Notes: a model not told the origin generated them from the sequence alone. A stretch of DNA of 64,000 bases from Neorhizobium sp. SOG26 (GCF_003491345.1 NZ_CP025512.1:1736001-1800000); one strand, 5' to 3'. Positions 25,225 to 35,628 are shown, counted from the stretch's first letter. Numbers and translations: made by a program.

Positions 25225-25556
25225 CGATCAACCACCTAACGCTTGTCCGATAATGCGATGCCGCATCGCGAGGGCATTCGCATCTCCCCCACCGGAACAT
25301 GGCGTCCCGATGCATTCGAAAAATACGACTATTGGAAGCGTGCGAGGCTTGTCAAGCGCGCTTCCCCGCCGGTTAACCAACGCGCCAAATTATCCAGCGC
25401 GGATTTTAGCGCGATAAATCAGCATCTTGTGAAGGATAAAATTGCACTCCTGAAAAACAGGTTGTGCAGATTCTTCATTTTCCCGCTTGAAAAAGTAATA
25501 TTATATGTGAATGCTCCATTCGTCAGTTCGCTTTCTCATCACTGGGAGGATTTCAG
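25225..25556. promoter_or_regulatory. Divergent promoter region between gguC and ytfQ operons
   Basis: A 332-bp gap between two divergent sugar operons, distinctly AT-richer in its second half (25380-25556). An inverted arrangement TTATC...GATAA with internal AGCGCG elements spans about 25387-25419 and could be an operator. GGAAGCG / CGCTTCC arms occur near 25334-25365. A 105-codon plus-strand frame crosses it but overlaps the ytfQ start and lacks coding character, so I do not call it. Confidence 0.35.
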
Positions 25557-26516
25557 ATGAAAAGAGCACTCGCGACGGCTGCGGCCGTCCTTACGCTATC
25601 GCTAGCGTCCACCGTTTCCGCTGCATCGTTGACCGTCGGCTTTTCGCAGATCGGCTCCGAATCCGGCTGGCGCGCGGCAGAAACCACCGTCACCAAGCAG
25701 GAAGCTGAAAAGCGCGGCGTGAACCTCAAGTTCGCGGACGCACAGCAGAAGCAGGAAAACCAGATCAAGGCGATCCGCGGCTTTATTGCCCAGGGCGTTG
25801 ACGCGATCTTCATCGCACCGGTCGTTGCTACCGGCTGGGACGCCGTCCTGAAGGAAGCCAAGGAAGAAAACATCCCGGTTATCCTGCTCGACCGCGAAAT
25901 CGACGCGCCGAAGGACCTCTACCTGACGGCTGTCACCTCCGACACGGTCTACGAAGGCAAGGTTGCCGGCGAATGGCTGGTGAACGAAGTGGCCGGCAAG
26001 GACTGCAAGGTGGTCGAACTTCAAGGCACCACCGGTTCGTCACCGGCGATCAACCGCAAGAAGGGCTTCGAAGAAGCGATTGCCGGCAAGGACAACATCA
26101 AGATCGTTCGTTCGCAGACCGGTGACTTCACCCGTACCAAGGGCAAGGAAGTCATGGAAAGCTTCATCAAGGCCGAAGGCGGCGGCAAGGACATCTGCGC
26201 TGTCTACGCTCATAACGACGACATGGCTGTCGGCGCCATCCAGGCCATCAAGGAAGCCGGCCTGAAGCCGGGCTCCGACATCAAGGTGCTGTCGATCGAC
26301 GCTGTTCCGGATATCTTCCAGGCCATGGCGAAGGGCGAGGCCAACGCAACGGTTGAGCTGACCCCGAACATGGCAGGCCCGGCCTTCGACGCTCTTGAAG
26401 CCTACCTGAAGGACAAGAAGGAGCCGCCGAAGTGGATCCAGACCGAGTCGAAGCTCTACACGGCTGCCGACGACCCGATGAAGGTCTACGAAGCCAAGAA
26501 GAACCTCGGCTACTGA
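25557..26516 (+). CDS. ytfQ: YtfQ-type sugar ABC importer binding protein
   Basis: A 319-residue periplasmic binding protein of the ribose-binding family. The signal peptide ([18 protein letters not shown]) ends at VSAA. The mature part matches YtfQ, the galactofuranose-binding protein: VGFSQIGSESGWRAAET, IAPVVATGWDAVLKEA, LDREID, GTTGSSPAINRKKGFEEA and AHNDDMAVGAIQAI. It is followed by one double ATPase and two permeases in the E. coli ytfQRT-yjfF order. The start follows GGGAGGATTTCAG. The ligand may be a furanose sugar such as galactofuranose or arabinofuranose. Confidence 0.94.
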   Translation: MKRALATAAAVLTLSLASTVSAASLTVGFSQIGSESGWRAAETTVTKQEAEKRGVNLKFADAQQKQENQIKAIRGFIAQGVDAIFIAPVVATGWDAVLKEAKEENIPVILLDREIDAPKDLYLTAVTSDTVYEGKVAGEWLVNEVAGKDCKVVELQGTTGSSPAINRKKGFEEAIAGKDNIKIVRSQTGDFTRTKGKEVMESFIKAEGGGKDICAVYAHNDDMAVGAIQAIKEAGLKPGSDIKVLSIDAVPDIFQAMAKGEANATVELTPNMAGPAFDALEAYLKDKKEPPKWIQTESKLYTAADDPMKVYEAKKNLGY

Positions 26517-26532
26517 CCGTCAGGCACTCTGG

Positions 26533-26592
26533 CCGACCTCTCGTCGGTTCAGTTGCGTCCAAGGACCGGAGCGGCGCCCGCCGCTGCTCCGG
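26533..26592 (+). other. Tandem intercistronic hairpins between ytfQ and ytfR
   Basis: Two stem-loops lie in the 185-bp ytfQ-ytfR gap. CCGAC-CTCTC-GTCGG is at 26533-26547. A larger stem at 26566-26592 has CCGGAGC / GCTCCGG outer arms, GGCG / CGCC inner arms and a 3-base bulge. No T-tract follows. They probably stabilise the binding-protein mRNA or attenuate downstream expression. Confidence 0.5.
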
Positions 26593-26701
26593 CCCAGCGT
26601 ATCGATGACCCGCAAGCCTGGGACCGATACGTCACACGAACAGCAAGAGCGCATCATTTCGCGTGGCAATACGCGGCGCCATGGTCTGCGGGTCACATAT
26701 A

Positions 26702-28228
26702 ATGACGGATACCAATACGCTTCTGGAAGCACGCGGAATCGGCAAATCCTTCCTTGGGATTACCGCGCTGGATGGAGTGGACTTCACGCTGGAAGCCGGC
26801 GAGATCCATGCCCTGCTCGGCGAAAACGGCGCCGGGAAATCAACGCTGATCAAGATCCTGACGGGCGTCTACACGCGTGACCGCGGAACCATGCGCATGC
26901 ATGGCCAGGAGGTGACGCCGGCGAATGTGGGCGAAGCGCAGGCGCTCGGCATCGGGACCGTCTACCAGGAAGTGAACCTGCTCGAAAACCTGACGGTTGC
27001 CGAAAACCTGTTCCTCGGCCGCCAACCGCGACGCTTCGGCCTGATCGACCGGCGCGAGATGCGCCGCCGCTCCAAGGCGCTGCTCGAGCGCTACGGTCTC
27101 GACATCGACGTCGATGCGCTGCTTTCATCTTATTCGGTCGCGGTCCGGCAGATCGTGGCGATCGCCCGTGCCGTTGATCTTTCCGGCAAGGTGCTGGTTC
27201 TCGATGAACCGACGGCCAGCCTCGATGCGCATGAAGTCGAGATGTTGTTCTCGGTACTGCGCAAGCTGCGCGAGGATGGGCTCGGCATCATCATCATCAC
27301 CCACTTCCTCAACCAGGTTTATGCCGTGGCCGACCGCGTGACGGTGCTGCGCAACGGTCGCCTCGTCGGCACCAAGAAACTGTCCGACCTGCCGCGCCTT
27401 GAGCTCATTTCCATGATGCTCGGCCGCGAACTGCAGCACATTACCCGCGACCACCAGGCAGAAGATGCGACCGTCGCTGCGACGGCCGAAGCGCCGATCC
27501 AGTTCCTGGGATACGGCAAGCGCGGCAGCGTCGCGCCATTCGATCTCCAGGTGAGGCCGGGTGAAGTGGTTGGCGTTGCCGGGCTTCTCGGATCGGGGCG
27601 TTCGGAAACGGCCTTCCTGTTGTTCGGCATCGATCGCGCCGACAGCGGGACGGCAATGGTCGACGGCAAGGAGGTCACACTCTCCTCCCCGGAAGCGGCG
27701 ATCGCAAACGGCTTCGGCTTCTGCCCGGAGGAACGCAAGACCGACGGGATCATCGGTGACTTCTCGGTCGCCGATAACATCGCGCTCGCGCTCCAGGCGC
27801 GACAGGGCTGGGCGAAACCCATCACATCCGCCGAGAAGACGGCGCTTGCCGACAATTTCATCAAGTCGCTGGACATTCGCCCGGCCGACCCGGAGCGGCC
27901 GATCAAGTTCCTGTCCGGCGGCAACCAGCAGAAGGCGATCCTCGCCCGTTGGCTGGCGACAGACCCGCGCCTGCTGATCCTCGATGAGCCGACCCGCGGC
28001 ATCGATATCGGGGCGCATGCCGAAATCCTGAAGATGATCGAGAAACTTTGCGCCGAGGGCATGTCGCTGGTGGTCATTTCGTCGGAACTCGAGGAACTCA
28101 CCGCCGTCGCGCATCGCGTCATCGTCCTGTCCGACCGCAAGCATGTGGCGGAACTGGCCGGCAGCGAAATGACGGCCGACAACATCATGCAGGCGATCGC
28201 CTCCTCGGCCAGAACGGAGGCCGCGTGA
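26702..28228 (+). CDS. ytfR: YtfR-type sugar ABC importer ATPase
   Basis: A 508-residue double-ABC ATPase. Domain 1 has Walker [20 protein letters not shown] and [10 protein letters not shown]. Domain 2 has [23 protein letters not shown] and [14 protein letters not shown] place the start at ATG 26702 (MTDTNTLLEARG); a GTG 39 bp upstream would add an atypical leader. The ribosome binding site is weak, so translation may lag behind ytfQ. The stop overlaps the next start by one base. Confidence 0.93.
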   Translation: MTDTNTLLEARGIGKSFLGITALDGVDFTLEAGEIHALLGENGAGKSTLIKILTGVYTRDRGTMRMHGQEVTPANVGEAQALGIGTVYQEVNLLENLTVAENLFLGRQPRRFGLIDRREMRRRSKALLERYGLDIDVDALLSSYSVAVRQIVAIARAVDLSGKVLVLDEPTASLDAHEVEMLFSVLRKLREDGLGIIIITHFLNQVYAVADRVTVLRNGRLVGTKKLSDLPRLELISMMLGRELQHITRDHQAEDATVAATAEAPIQFLGYGKRGSVAPFDLQVRPGEVVGVAGLLGSGRSETAFLLFGIDRADSGTAMVDGKEVTLSSPEAAIANGFGFCPEERKTDGIIGDFSVADNIALALQARQGWAKPITSAEKTALADNFIKSLDIRPADPERPIKFLSGGNQQKAILARWLATDPRLLILDEPTRGIDIGAHAEILKMIEKLCAEGMSLVVISSELEELTAVAHRVIVLSDRKHVAELAGSEMTADNIMQAIASSARTEAA

Positions 28229-29274
28229 TGAACCGCGTTTCCCGTCGTCTGAAGCGGCTTGCACCGCAGATCATCGCGCTGGCGATCATCCTCGCGCTGA
28301 TCACGGTCATCACCCCGGGCTTCCTCACGGTGTCGGTCCAGAACGGCCGGCTTTACGGCAGCCTCATTGACATCCTCGTGCGTGCAGCACCCGTCGCACT
28401 CCTGACGATCGGCATGACGCTGGTGATCGCCACCCGCGGCATCGACTTGTCGATCGGCGCGGTGATCGCCATCTGCGGCGCGGTCGCGGCAACGCTGATT
28501 ACCCAGGATTATCCGCTGCCGGTGGTGATCGTCGTCTCGCTCGCGGTCGGCCTCGCCTGCGGACTGTGGAACGGCGTGCTGGTCGCGCTCCTCGACATCC
28601 AGCCGATCATCGCGACGCTGATTCTCATGGTGGCAGGGCGCGGCATCGCCCAGCTCGTGACCGAAGGGGCGATCCTCACCTTCAACAATGATTCCTTTTC
28701 GGCACTCGGGTCTGGCTCGCTTGGCGGCATCCCCATTCCGGTGCTGATCTGGATTGCAGCCGCGATCCTGATCGGGCTTCTGGTGCGCCGCTCGGCACTC
28801 GGTTTCCTGATCGAGGCGACCGGCATCAACCGCCGCGCGGCAACGCTTGCCGGGGTGAAGGCACGCTTCCTCCTTTTCTTCGTCTATGCCGTCTCCGGCC
28901 TCTGCGCGGCAATCGCTGGCCTGATCGTCACCGCCGACATCCGCGGCGCGGACGCAAACAATGCCGGTCTCTGGCTGGAACTGGACGCCATTCTCGCCGT
29001 CGTCATCGGCGGCACGTCGCTCAACGGCGGGCGCTTCTCGATCGCGGCATCGCTGATCGGCGCGCTGATCATCCAGTCGATCAACACCGGCATCCTAGTT
29101 TCGGGCTTCCCGCCGGAATTCAACCTGATCATCAAGGCCGTCATCATCGTGATCGTTCTGACGCTGCAGTCTTCGGCCGTCATATCGCTGCTGAACTTCG
29201 TGAAGCCCGCCAAACGCGGCCCGGAAACCCGCAATGTGAAGCCCCTTGATGAGGCAGAAGGGACCGCACGATGA
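28228..29274 (+). CDS. ytfT: YtfT-type sugar ABC importer permease
   Basis: A 348-residue BPD_transp_2 permease with about nine or ten membrane helices. Conserved stretches are LTIGMTLVIATRGIDLSIGAV and the distal AVVIGGTSLNGGRFS. The start ATG 28228 shares its A with the ytfR stop. A longer in-frame reading upstream overlaps ytfR and is not used. It forms one half of the membrane channel with YjfF. Confidence 0.93.
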   Translation: MNRVSRRLKRLAPQIIALAIILALITVITPGFLTVSVQNGRLYGSLIDILVRAAPVALLTIGMTLVIATRGIDLSIGAVIAICGAVAATLITQDYPLPVVIVVSLAVGLACGLWNGVLVALLDIQPIIATLILMVAGRGIAQLVTEGAILTFNNDSFSALGSGSLGGIPIPVLIWIAAAILIGLLVRRSALGFLIEATGINRRAATLAGVKARFLLFFVYAVSGLCAAIAGLIVTADIRGADANNAGLWLELDAILAVVIGGTSLNGGRFSIAASLIGALIIQSINTGILVSGFPPEFNLIIKAVIIVIVLTLQSSAVISLLNFVKPAKRGPETRNVKPLDEAEGTAR

Positions 29275-30257
29275 TCCACGCGCGCAACCTCCCGTTCGTG
29301 ACGACGCTCGGCATCTTCGTGATCGCCTATGCGCTCTGCGTCGCGCAGTTCCCGAACATGCTGTCGACCCGGGTGATCGGCAACCTGCTGACCGACAACG
29401 CTTTCCTCGGCATCGCGGCGGTCGGCATGACCTTCGTCATCCTGTCCGGCGGCATCGACCTTTCGATCGGCTCGGTGATTGCCTTCACGAGCGTCTTCGT
29501 CGCCGTCATGGTCGGGTCGCTCGGCGTCCACCCGCTGGTTGCGTTTGCGGCGGTGCTCGTCATTTCCACGATCTTCGGCAGCCTGATGGGCGCGATGATC
29601 CGCTACCTCGACATTCCGCCCTTTGTGGTGACGCTTGCGGGCATGTTCCTGGCGCGCGGCGCGGCCTATCTCATTTCGACCGAGTCCGTGCCGATCTCGC
29701 ATGAGATCATCGACACCATCCAGGGCTTCTATTTCCGCTTCCCCGGCGGCGGACGGCTGACCGCGCTTGCCATGCTGATGCTGGCAGTGTTCATCGCCGC
29801 TTCCTTCATCGCGGGGCGCACGCGCTTCGGAGCCAATGTCTATGCCATCGGCGGCAACCAGCAGTCCGCGGAACTGATGGGCGTGCCGGTCGGCTCGACC
29901 ACAATCGGCATCTATGCGCTCTCCGGCTTCCTCTCCGGCCTCGCGGGTATCGCCTATACGCTCTACACCTCCTCCGGTTATTCGCTGGCGACGGTTGGCG
30001 TTGAGCTCGATGCCATCGCGGCGGTGGTGATTGGTGGTACGCTGCTGACGGGCGGCGTCGGCCTCGTCGCCGGCACCTTTGTCGGGATCCTGATCCAGGG
30101 CCTGATCCAGACCTACATCGTCTTCGATGGCTCGCTTTCTTCCTGGTGGACCAAAATCGTCATCGGCATCCTGCTTTTCGTGTTCATCGTGTTGCAGCGC
30201 GGAATCATCTGGTATTCAAACAGGAAATTGGCGGAGAGCCGGCTTAAGGAAGTGTGA
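29271..30257 (+). CDS. yjfF: YjfF-type sugar ABC importer permease
   Basis: A 328-residue permease, the second half of the channel. It has VGMTFVILSGGIDLSIGSVIAFTS and AVVIGGTLLTGGVG, the same family anchors as the previous gene, and a basic C-terminal tail. It overlaps ytfT by 4 bp and the GntR regulator gene by one base, so the regulator is co-transcribed with the importer. Confidence 0.93.
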   Translation: MIHARNLPFVTTLGIFVIAYALCVAQFPNMLSTRVIGNLLTDNAFLGIAAVGMTFVILSGGIDLSIGSVIAFTSVFVAVMVGSLGVHPLVAFAAVLVISTIFGSLMGAMIRYLDIPPFVVTLAGMFLARGAAYLISTESVPISHEIIDTIQGFYFRFPGGGRLTALAMLMLAVFIAASFIAGRTRFGANVYAIGGNQQSAELMGVPVGSTTIGIYALSGFLSGLAGIAYTLYTSSGYSLATVGVELDAIAAVVIGGTLLTGGVGLVAGTFVGILIQGLIQTYIVFDGSLSSWWTKIVIGILLFVFIVLQRGIIWYSNRKLAESRLKEV

Positions 30258-31000
30258 TGGGTCTTCTGGAAACGACGATCAGCGGGCGAAAGCGCCGCAG
30301 CAACCACGCGCATGTGGTGGCGGAGCTCGGTCGAGGCATCGTTTCCGGCAAGATCGCGGAAGGATCGCTGCTGCCTGGCGATTCGGAGCTTTCCGCCCGC
30401 TTCGGGGTCTCACGCACGGTGCTCCGCGAAGCCATGAAGACGCTCGCGGCCAAGCGGCTGGTGGAGGCGAAGGCGAAGGTCGGCACCCGGGTGCTGGACA
30501 AGGCGAGCTGGAATTTCTTTGATTCGGACGTGCTCGGCTGGCGGTTCGAGTCCGGCCTCGACTACGAGTTCATCGAACATCTGGCGGAAATGCGCATGGC
30601 GCTGGAGCCGGCGGCGGCGGCAGCAGCGGCGGTGCGCGCATCGAGCGACGATATCGTTGCGCTTTACGCCATTGCCGCGAAATTCGACGACCTGTCGCAT
30701 ACGCCAGAAACGATCGCGCAGGTGGACCTCGACTTCCACCTCGCCATTGCCCGCATGTCCGGCAACCCCTTCATGCGCTCGGCGAGCGCATTGATCGAGG
30801 CAGCGCTTGCCATTTCCTTCCAGCTGTCGTCGCCGGCGGCCTCGCCGGAAAAGATCGACGAGGTGGCCGCAAACCACCTGCGGATCACGCATGCGATCGC
30901 CTCGCGGGACCCGCAAAAGGCGATCGCCGCGATGCGCCACGTCATCGAGGTCGGCAAGGGCCGCATCCTTAGCACCTTCGACGTGACGCTGCCGGCCTGA
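30257..31000 (+). CDS. GntR/FadR-family (FCD) transcriptional regulator
   Basis: A 247-residue regulator. The winged helix (about 15-80) contains LLPGDSELSARFGVSRTVLREAMKTLAAKRLVEAK, the typical GntR recognition helix. The all-alpha FCD effector domain (about 100-235) has metal/ligand histidines in DLDFHLAIARMSGN and NHLRITHAIASRD. It is translationally linked to yjfF, so it probably senses the sugar or a catabolite of the YtfQRT-YjfF importer and controls the divergent 25.2-25.6 kb promoter region. A GTG one codon earlier is also possible; ATG 30257 has AAGGA at good spacing. Confidence 0.9.
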   Translation: MGLLETTISGRKRRSNHAHVVAELGRGIVSGKIAEGSLLPGDSELSARFGVSRTVLREAMKTLAAKRLVEAKAKVGTRVLDKASWNFFDSDVLGWRFESGLDYEFIEHLAEMRMALEPAAAAAAAVRASSDDIVALYAIAAKFDDLSHTPETIAQVDLDFHLAIARMSGNPFMRSASALIEAALAISFQLSSPAASPEKIDEVAANHLRITHAIASRDPQKAIAAMRHVIEVGKGRILSTFDVTLPA

Positions 31001-31003
31001 ACC

Positions 31004-32152
31004 TTACCGCGGCTCGAGCGTCATCATCAGGTTGGCGAGCAAGGCCGTGCGTGGCGCAACGCTGCTGACAAAAATATGCTCGTGGAAGGTATGCGGCCCT
31101 GCCCCGTCGGCACCAAGACCATCCAGCGTCGGCACGCCCATGGCCGCCGTGAAGTTACCGTCGGAGCCGCCACCGGTCGCCATGCCTTCGAGCGTGATGC
31201 CGAGGCCGCTCGCGATCTCGGCCGCCTTGTCGAACAGGCGCTTGCCCTCGACCGTCTGCGCAAACGGAGGGCGGTTCATCTTTCCGGAAATTTCGAAACT
31301 GATGTCAGGATCGACCGGCTTCATCGCTTCGATCTTCGCCGTCACCTCGCGGGCGCTCTCGTCGTCGGGAACCCGGACATCCACCTGCATGCGGCACTCC
31401 GCCGGCACGGTGTTGCGGCCGGTGCCGCCGTGGATCGTCCCGACGGTCACGGTAATGCCGCGCCCGGTGTCGTTCAGCGCTTCAAGTTCCAGCACCAGCC
31501 GGGCCGCCGCACGAACGGCACTGCGGCCATCCTGCGGCCGTGCGCCCGCGTGGGCGGCGCGACCTTTTACCGTGATGTCGTACATGGCCACACCCTTGCG
31601 CGCGACGACGACCTTGCCGCCGTCGCGGGCGGGCTCCACGACCAGGGCGTAACCTGCGGTCTTGGCTGCCTCTTCCATGAAGGCGCGCGATGAGAGGCTG
31701 CCCATCTCCTCGTCCGGCACGAACAGAAGGTCGATCGGCATCCTGGATCCGCGCTGCACGGCAAGCGTCATCGCCTCGAGCGCCATCAGCGCTCCGGATT
31801 TCATGTCATAGATGCCCGGGCCATAGAGGCTGTCACCTTCCTGGCGCAGCGGAAGTTCGTTTTCAATGACGCCGACGGCATGCACCGTGTCGAGATGCGC
31901 CAGCACCAGCACCGTTTTTTCGTTGCTGCCGGCCGGACGCGGCGAACGCACCGCCAGGATATCACCATAGCCAAGTGTACCGGGCAAACGCTCGACCTCC
32001 AGACCGGATGCCCTGGCGCGTGCTTCGACGCGATCAGCCAACCGGTTGACCGCTGCCGCATCCCGCGTCGGGGTCTCGATCTCCACCCAGGCCTTCAACT
32101 CCTCGATCAGGGCTTTGGCATCGATGTCTTCTGCGGAAACGGCAAGCATCAT
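31004..32152 (-). CDS. M20-family metallopeptidase, glutamate carboxypeptidase-like
   Basis: A 382-residue zinc peptidase of the carboxypeptidase G2/ArgE type. Zinc ligands and catalysis are in VLAHLDTVH (His, and the Asp that activates water), GIYDMKSG (bridging Asp) and VPDEEMGS (Glu pair). The dimerisation lid has GRAAHAGARPQDG, and the C-terminal zinc histidine is in GPHTFHEHIF. There is no signal peptide, so it is a cytosolic amidohydrolase that probably cleaves N-acyl amino acids or a gamma-glutamyl/aryl-glutamate amide. It converges on the GntR gene with a 3-bp gap. Substrate unknown. Confidence 0.87.
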   Translation of the reverse strand: MMLAVSAEDIDAKALIEELKAWVEIETPTRDAAAVNRLADRVEARARASGLEVERLPGTLGYGDILAVRSPRPAGSNEKTVLVLAHLDTVHAVGVIENELPLRQEGDSLYGPGIYDMKSGALMALEAMTLAVQRGSRMPIDLLFVPDEEMGSLSSRAFMEEAAKTAGYALVVEPARDGGKVVVARKGVAMYDITVKGRAAHAGARPQDGRSAVRAAARLVLELEALNDTGRGITVTVGTIHGGTGRNTVPAECRMQVDVRVPDDESAREVTAKIEAMKPVDPDISFEISGKMNRPPFAQTVEGKRLFDKAAEIASGLGITLEGMATGGGSDGNFTAAMGVPTLDGLGADGAGPHTFHEHIFVSSVAPRTALLANLMMTLEPR

Positions 32153-32199
32153 GAAAAGTCCTCGGTTTCAAAATTTGTAATGGGTGGGCACGGTCGATG

Positions 32200-32796
32200 T
32201 CACCGGCCGTTGACGAGCGCCAGGATGAGTTGATGGACATTGCCGCCGTCGCTCATCTCGACGCGGTCGAAATCTGAACTCTTCTGGCGTTGCGCGCGCG
32301 AAATCTCCCCGAGCTTCGCCTGCAGTGCCGCCCGCACCTTGGTGCATTTCGGGTCGTTCGGCGCGCTCAGGCCAATGCTGACACGCTCGATCTCCTTGAC
32401 CATGTCCTTGATCATCACGCCATGCACGGCCTCGTGGCGGCGCACGCCGGTGATGAACGCATCCCACATGCGCTTCAGGTCCGGCGCGAGCGGAGAGGAC
32501 GGTTTGGGCAGGGTGTAGGTGATGATGAGTCTGGGGCGCGCGGTTGTCAGCGTGCAGGAGCCGTCCGGCTGCGGCACGTATTTCCGTGTCCAGGTGAGCT
32601 TGAAGTTGGTGAGCGCAATCGTGCGCACTTCCTGCCCGATCTTCGGGCCGCGTTCGCCGATCGAGGCATAGAGCTCGACGCCGGAGGTGCCGGAGATGGC
32701 GTATGTCTTCCACTCCTCGACCGGCTGCCATGGCTCCTGCGCCATCACCGCCTCGGCGAGGAGAAAAGCCACAGCCGTCAGCCAGAAAGACCTCAT
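32200..32796 (-). CDS. DUF922-type secreted putative zinc protease
   Basis: A 198-residue protein with an N-terminal signal peptide (MRSFWLTAVAFLLAEAVMAQ). It matches the DUF922 pattern: an extended beta region with a strand ending GSCTLTTARPRLIITYTLPK, then a helix carrying RRHEAVHGVMI, an HExxH zinc motif. The residues following it (KDMVKEIE) resemble the family. It is exported, probably periplasmic. Two cysteines could form a disulphide. Its physiological substrate is not known. Confidence 0.75.
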   Translation of the reverse strand: MRSFWLTAVAFLLAEAVMAQEPWQPVEEWKTYAISGTSGVELYASIGERGPKIGQEVRTIALTNFKLTWTRKYVPQPDGSCTLTTARPRLIITYTLPKPSSPLAPDLKRMWDAFITGVRRHEAVHGVMIKDMVKEIERVSIGLSAPNDPKCTKVRAALQAKLGEISRAQRQKSSDFDRVEMSDGGNVHQLILALVNGR

Positions 32797-32899
32797 CCAG
32801 TCACGCGGCTCCCTCGATATCCGTTGGATGAGAACTAGAGGCAGTCACCGATCGATGCAATAGGATGAAGCCGCGGGCAAATCTTGCGGGGCTGCGGCC

Positions 32900-33700
32900 T
32901 CAGTCCTCGGGAAAGATCGGATCTTCCACGAATTTGCCGCCCTGGTAGACAGCCATCGCCGAGGTGGGCGCTGGCCGCTCCTGCGTTGCATCAAGCTCGG
33001 CCCGAAACCGCTCGGCGTTGTCCTTCGGGCGCCATCCGAGATAGGAGGCGTGCGAGTTATCCCACCACTTGCTGTCATTGTCGGAAATGCCCCAGATGAT
33101 CGGGCAGCCAAGCATCGGCGCGCGGAAGACGCAGCCGATCAGCGACACGAAGTCGTCATAGGACATCCAGCCTGACAGCATCCGGTGGTTCAGCGGCTTT
33201 TCGAAACAGCTGCCGATCCGCACGATCGCGGTTTCCTGCCCGAACTTGTCGAAATACATGCTCGCCAGCGCTTCGCCGAAGCATTTTGAGACGCCGTAAA
33301 GGCCGTCCGGCTTCATCTGCGCCTTGACGTCGATATGCTGGTCCTGCCGATAGAAGCCGACAACGTGATTGGAGCTTGCAAAGATGATGCGCGGATGCCC
33401 ATGGGCGCGCGCTGCCTCATAGAGGTTGAAGAGCCCCAGAAGGTTGGCGTTGAGAATCTTGGAGAACTTGTCCTCCACCGATACGCCGCCAAGATGCAGG
33501 ATGCCGTCGCAGCCTTCGACAAGCTTCATTACCGCCTCGGCGTCACCGAGATCGCAGGTGACGACTTCCTCGTTCGGCCCGGCAGCACCGACGTCCACGA
33601 TGTCGGACAGCCGAAGGATCTCCGCCTGCCCCGACAAGCGGGCGCGCATCGCGCTTCCCAGGCCGCCGGCCGCACCTGTGATCAGAAGTCTCTTCAACAC
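32900..33700 (-). CDS. udh: Uronate dehydrogenase
   Basis: A 266-residue extended-SDR enzyme that oxidises D-galacturonate or D-glucuronate with NAD+ to the aldaro-1,5-lactone. It has the Rossmann motif GAAGGLG (9-15), SSNH and the catalytic Y135-x3-K139 in LYGVSKCFGE, plus WWDNSHASYLGWRPKDNAE, all as in Agrobacterium Udh. The ATG-started frame extends upstream, but GTG 33700 (or TTG 33697) has GGGAGGA directly before it and gives the expected N-terminus. It is divergent from the GntR regulator gene and supplies the lactone for Gli and Gci. Confidence 0.93.
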   Translation of the reverse strand: MLKRLLITGAAGGLGSAMRARLSGQAEILRLSDIVDVGAAGPNEEVVTCDLGDAEAVMKLVEGCDGILHLGGVSVEDKFSKILNANLLGLFNLYEAARAHGHPRIIFASSNHVVGFYRQDQHIDVKAQMKPDGLYGVSKCFGEALASMYFDKFGQETAIVRIGSCFEKPLNHRMLSGWMSYDDFVSLIGCVFRAPMLGCPIIWGISDNDSKWWDNSHASYLGWRPKDNAERFRAELDATQERPAPTSAMAVYQGGKFVEDPIFPED

Positions 33701-33749
33701 GTCATCCTCCCAAAGCGGCCAAGCGACCGCTCTCTGCCATTCACGCCAA

Positions 33750-33764
33750 CTTGTTCGAGACAAG
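33750..33764. promoter_or_regulatory. Inverted repeat in the udh-gntR gap, candidate operator
   Basis: CTTGT-N5-ACAAG, a perfect inverted repeat in the 189-bp divergent gap, 50 bp upstream of udh. Its CTTGT/ACAAG arms resemble sites used by GntR/FadR-type uronate regulators (ACTTGT...ACAAGT), though the spacer is longer. A second possible half-site pair, TATCATACA, is at 33775-33783. The assignment to the adjacent GntR protein is inference. Confidence 0.4.
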
Positions 33765-33889
33765 CACTACGACTTATCATACATCTTGACTTGCACTGGT
33801 CAACAAGCCACCGCACCGCTAAACAAGCTGGAATACCTGGCATACGAGTTGCCGCCCCAAGAGCAACTCCTGTCGGCAAGGAGGGCACT

Positions 33890-34642
33890 GTGAGCGTAGA
33901 TGTGAAAGTCGATACCGGCAGGGGATCGAGGACACTGGTGTCTCGGCTGGCCGAGTCGCTGCGCGAGGCCATCAAGGCAGGAGAATTTGCTCCAGGTTCG
34001 CGGCTGCCAAGCGAAGCGCAACTGACCGAAGCGCACGGGGTGAGCCGCACCGTGGTTCGCGAAGCGATCGCAGCCTTGCGCGCCGACCGCCTGGTCGAGG
34101 CGCGGCAAGGCGCTGGCGTCTTCGTGCTGGATACGCCTGCCGAACCGCAGCCGGTGCCGTTGTCCTTGCAGGACATAGACCTGGCGCGGGTTTCATCGAT
34201 GATCGAACTGCTCGAACTGCGCACGGCCGTGGAGGTCGAGGCGGCAGGGCTCGCCGCGGTGCGCCGGTCGCCGGCCCAGGAAGAAGTCATCCTCGAAAAA
34301 CATTACGCGGTGCGCGCCTGCCTTGAGGCCTCCAAGCCTACCAGCGAGGCTGACTTTGCGCTGCACCTGGCGATCGCCGAGGCCACCAACAACCCGCGCT
34401 TTCGCGAGTTCCTGACGATGATCGGCCGCAGCGTGATCCCGCGCGCCGCCCTTCGTCCCGACGAGTCCGAAAAGGACCAGGCGGCCTACATCAAGCTCCT
34501 GGACGAGGAGCATAACGCCATCGTGGTTGCCATCTCGGATGGCAATGAGGAAGCAGCCCGGGAGGCAATGCGCAGCCACCTGCGCGGCAGCCAGCTTCGC
34601 TACCGCACACTGCTGCGGACGGTCCGTGAATCTGTAAGATGA
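33890..34642 (+). CDS. GntR/FadR-family (FCD) regulator of the uronate cluster
   Basis: A 250-residue regulator starting at GTG 33890 behind AAGGAGGG. The winged helix is about 15-85 (SRLPSEAQLTEAHGVSRTVVREAIAALRADRLVEARQGAGVFV). The FCD domain has metal-binding histidines in FALHLAIAEATNN, DEEHNAIVVAI and MRSHLRGSQ. It lies between divergent udh and the kdgD operon, so it most likely represses both in the absence of uronate or aldarate. Related regulators respond to galacturonate or ketodeoxy acids. A longer open frame upstream runs antisense to udh and is not used. Confidence 0.9.
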   Translation: MSVDVKVDTGRGSRTLVSRLAESLREAIKAGEFAPGSRLPSEAQLTEAHGVSRTVVREAIAALRADRLVEARQGAGVFVLDTPAEPQPVPLSLQDIDLARVSSMIELLELRTAVEVEAAGLAAVRRSPAQEEVILEKHYAVRACLEASKPTSEADFALHLAIAEATNNPRFREFLTMIGRSVIPRAALRPDESEKDQAAYIKLLDEEHNAIVVAISDGNEEAAREAMRSHLRGSQLRYRTLLRTVRESVR

Positions 34643-34645
34643 GCT

Positions 34646-35622
<977 letters not shown>

Positions 35623-35628
35623 CACCCG

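Noticed and set aside
21452..25239. Long plus-strand frames (655 and 628 codons) over xylD, the dehydrogenase and gguC
   Set aside because: Antisense shadows of clearly recognised minus-strand genes, no family motifs and no ribosome binding sites.
25243..25560. 105-codon plus-strand frame in the gguC-ytfQ gap
   Set aside because: It crosses an AT-rich promoter-like region, overlaps the ytfQ start and has no family resemblance or convincing ribosome binding site.
33335..33889. Upstream extension of the GntR gene frame
   Set aside because: It would overlap udh on the opposite strand. GTG 33890 has AAGGAGGG and starts just before the winged helix.
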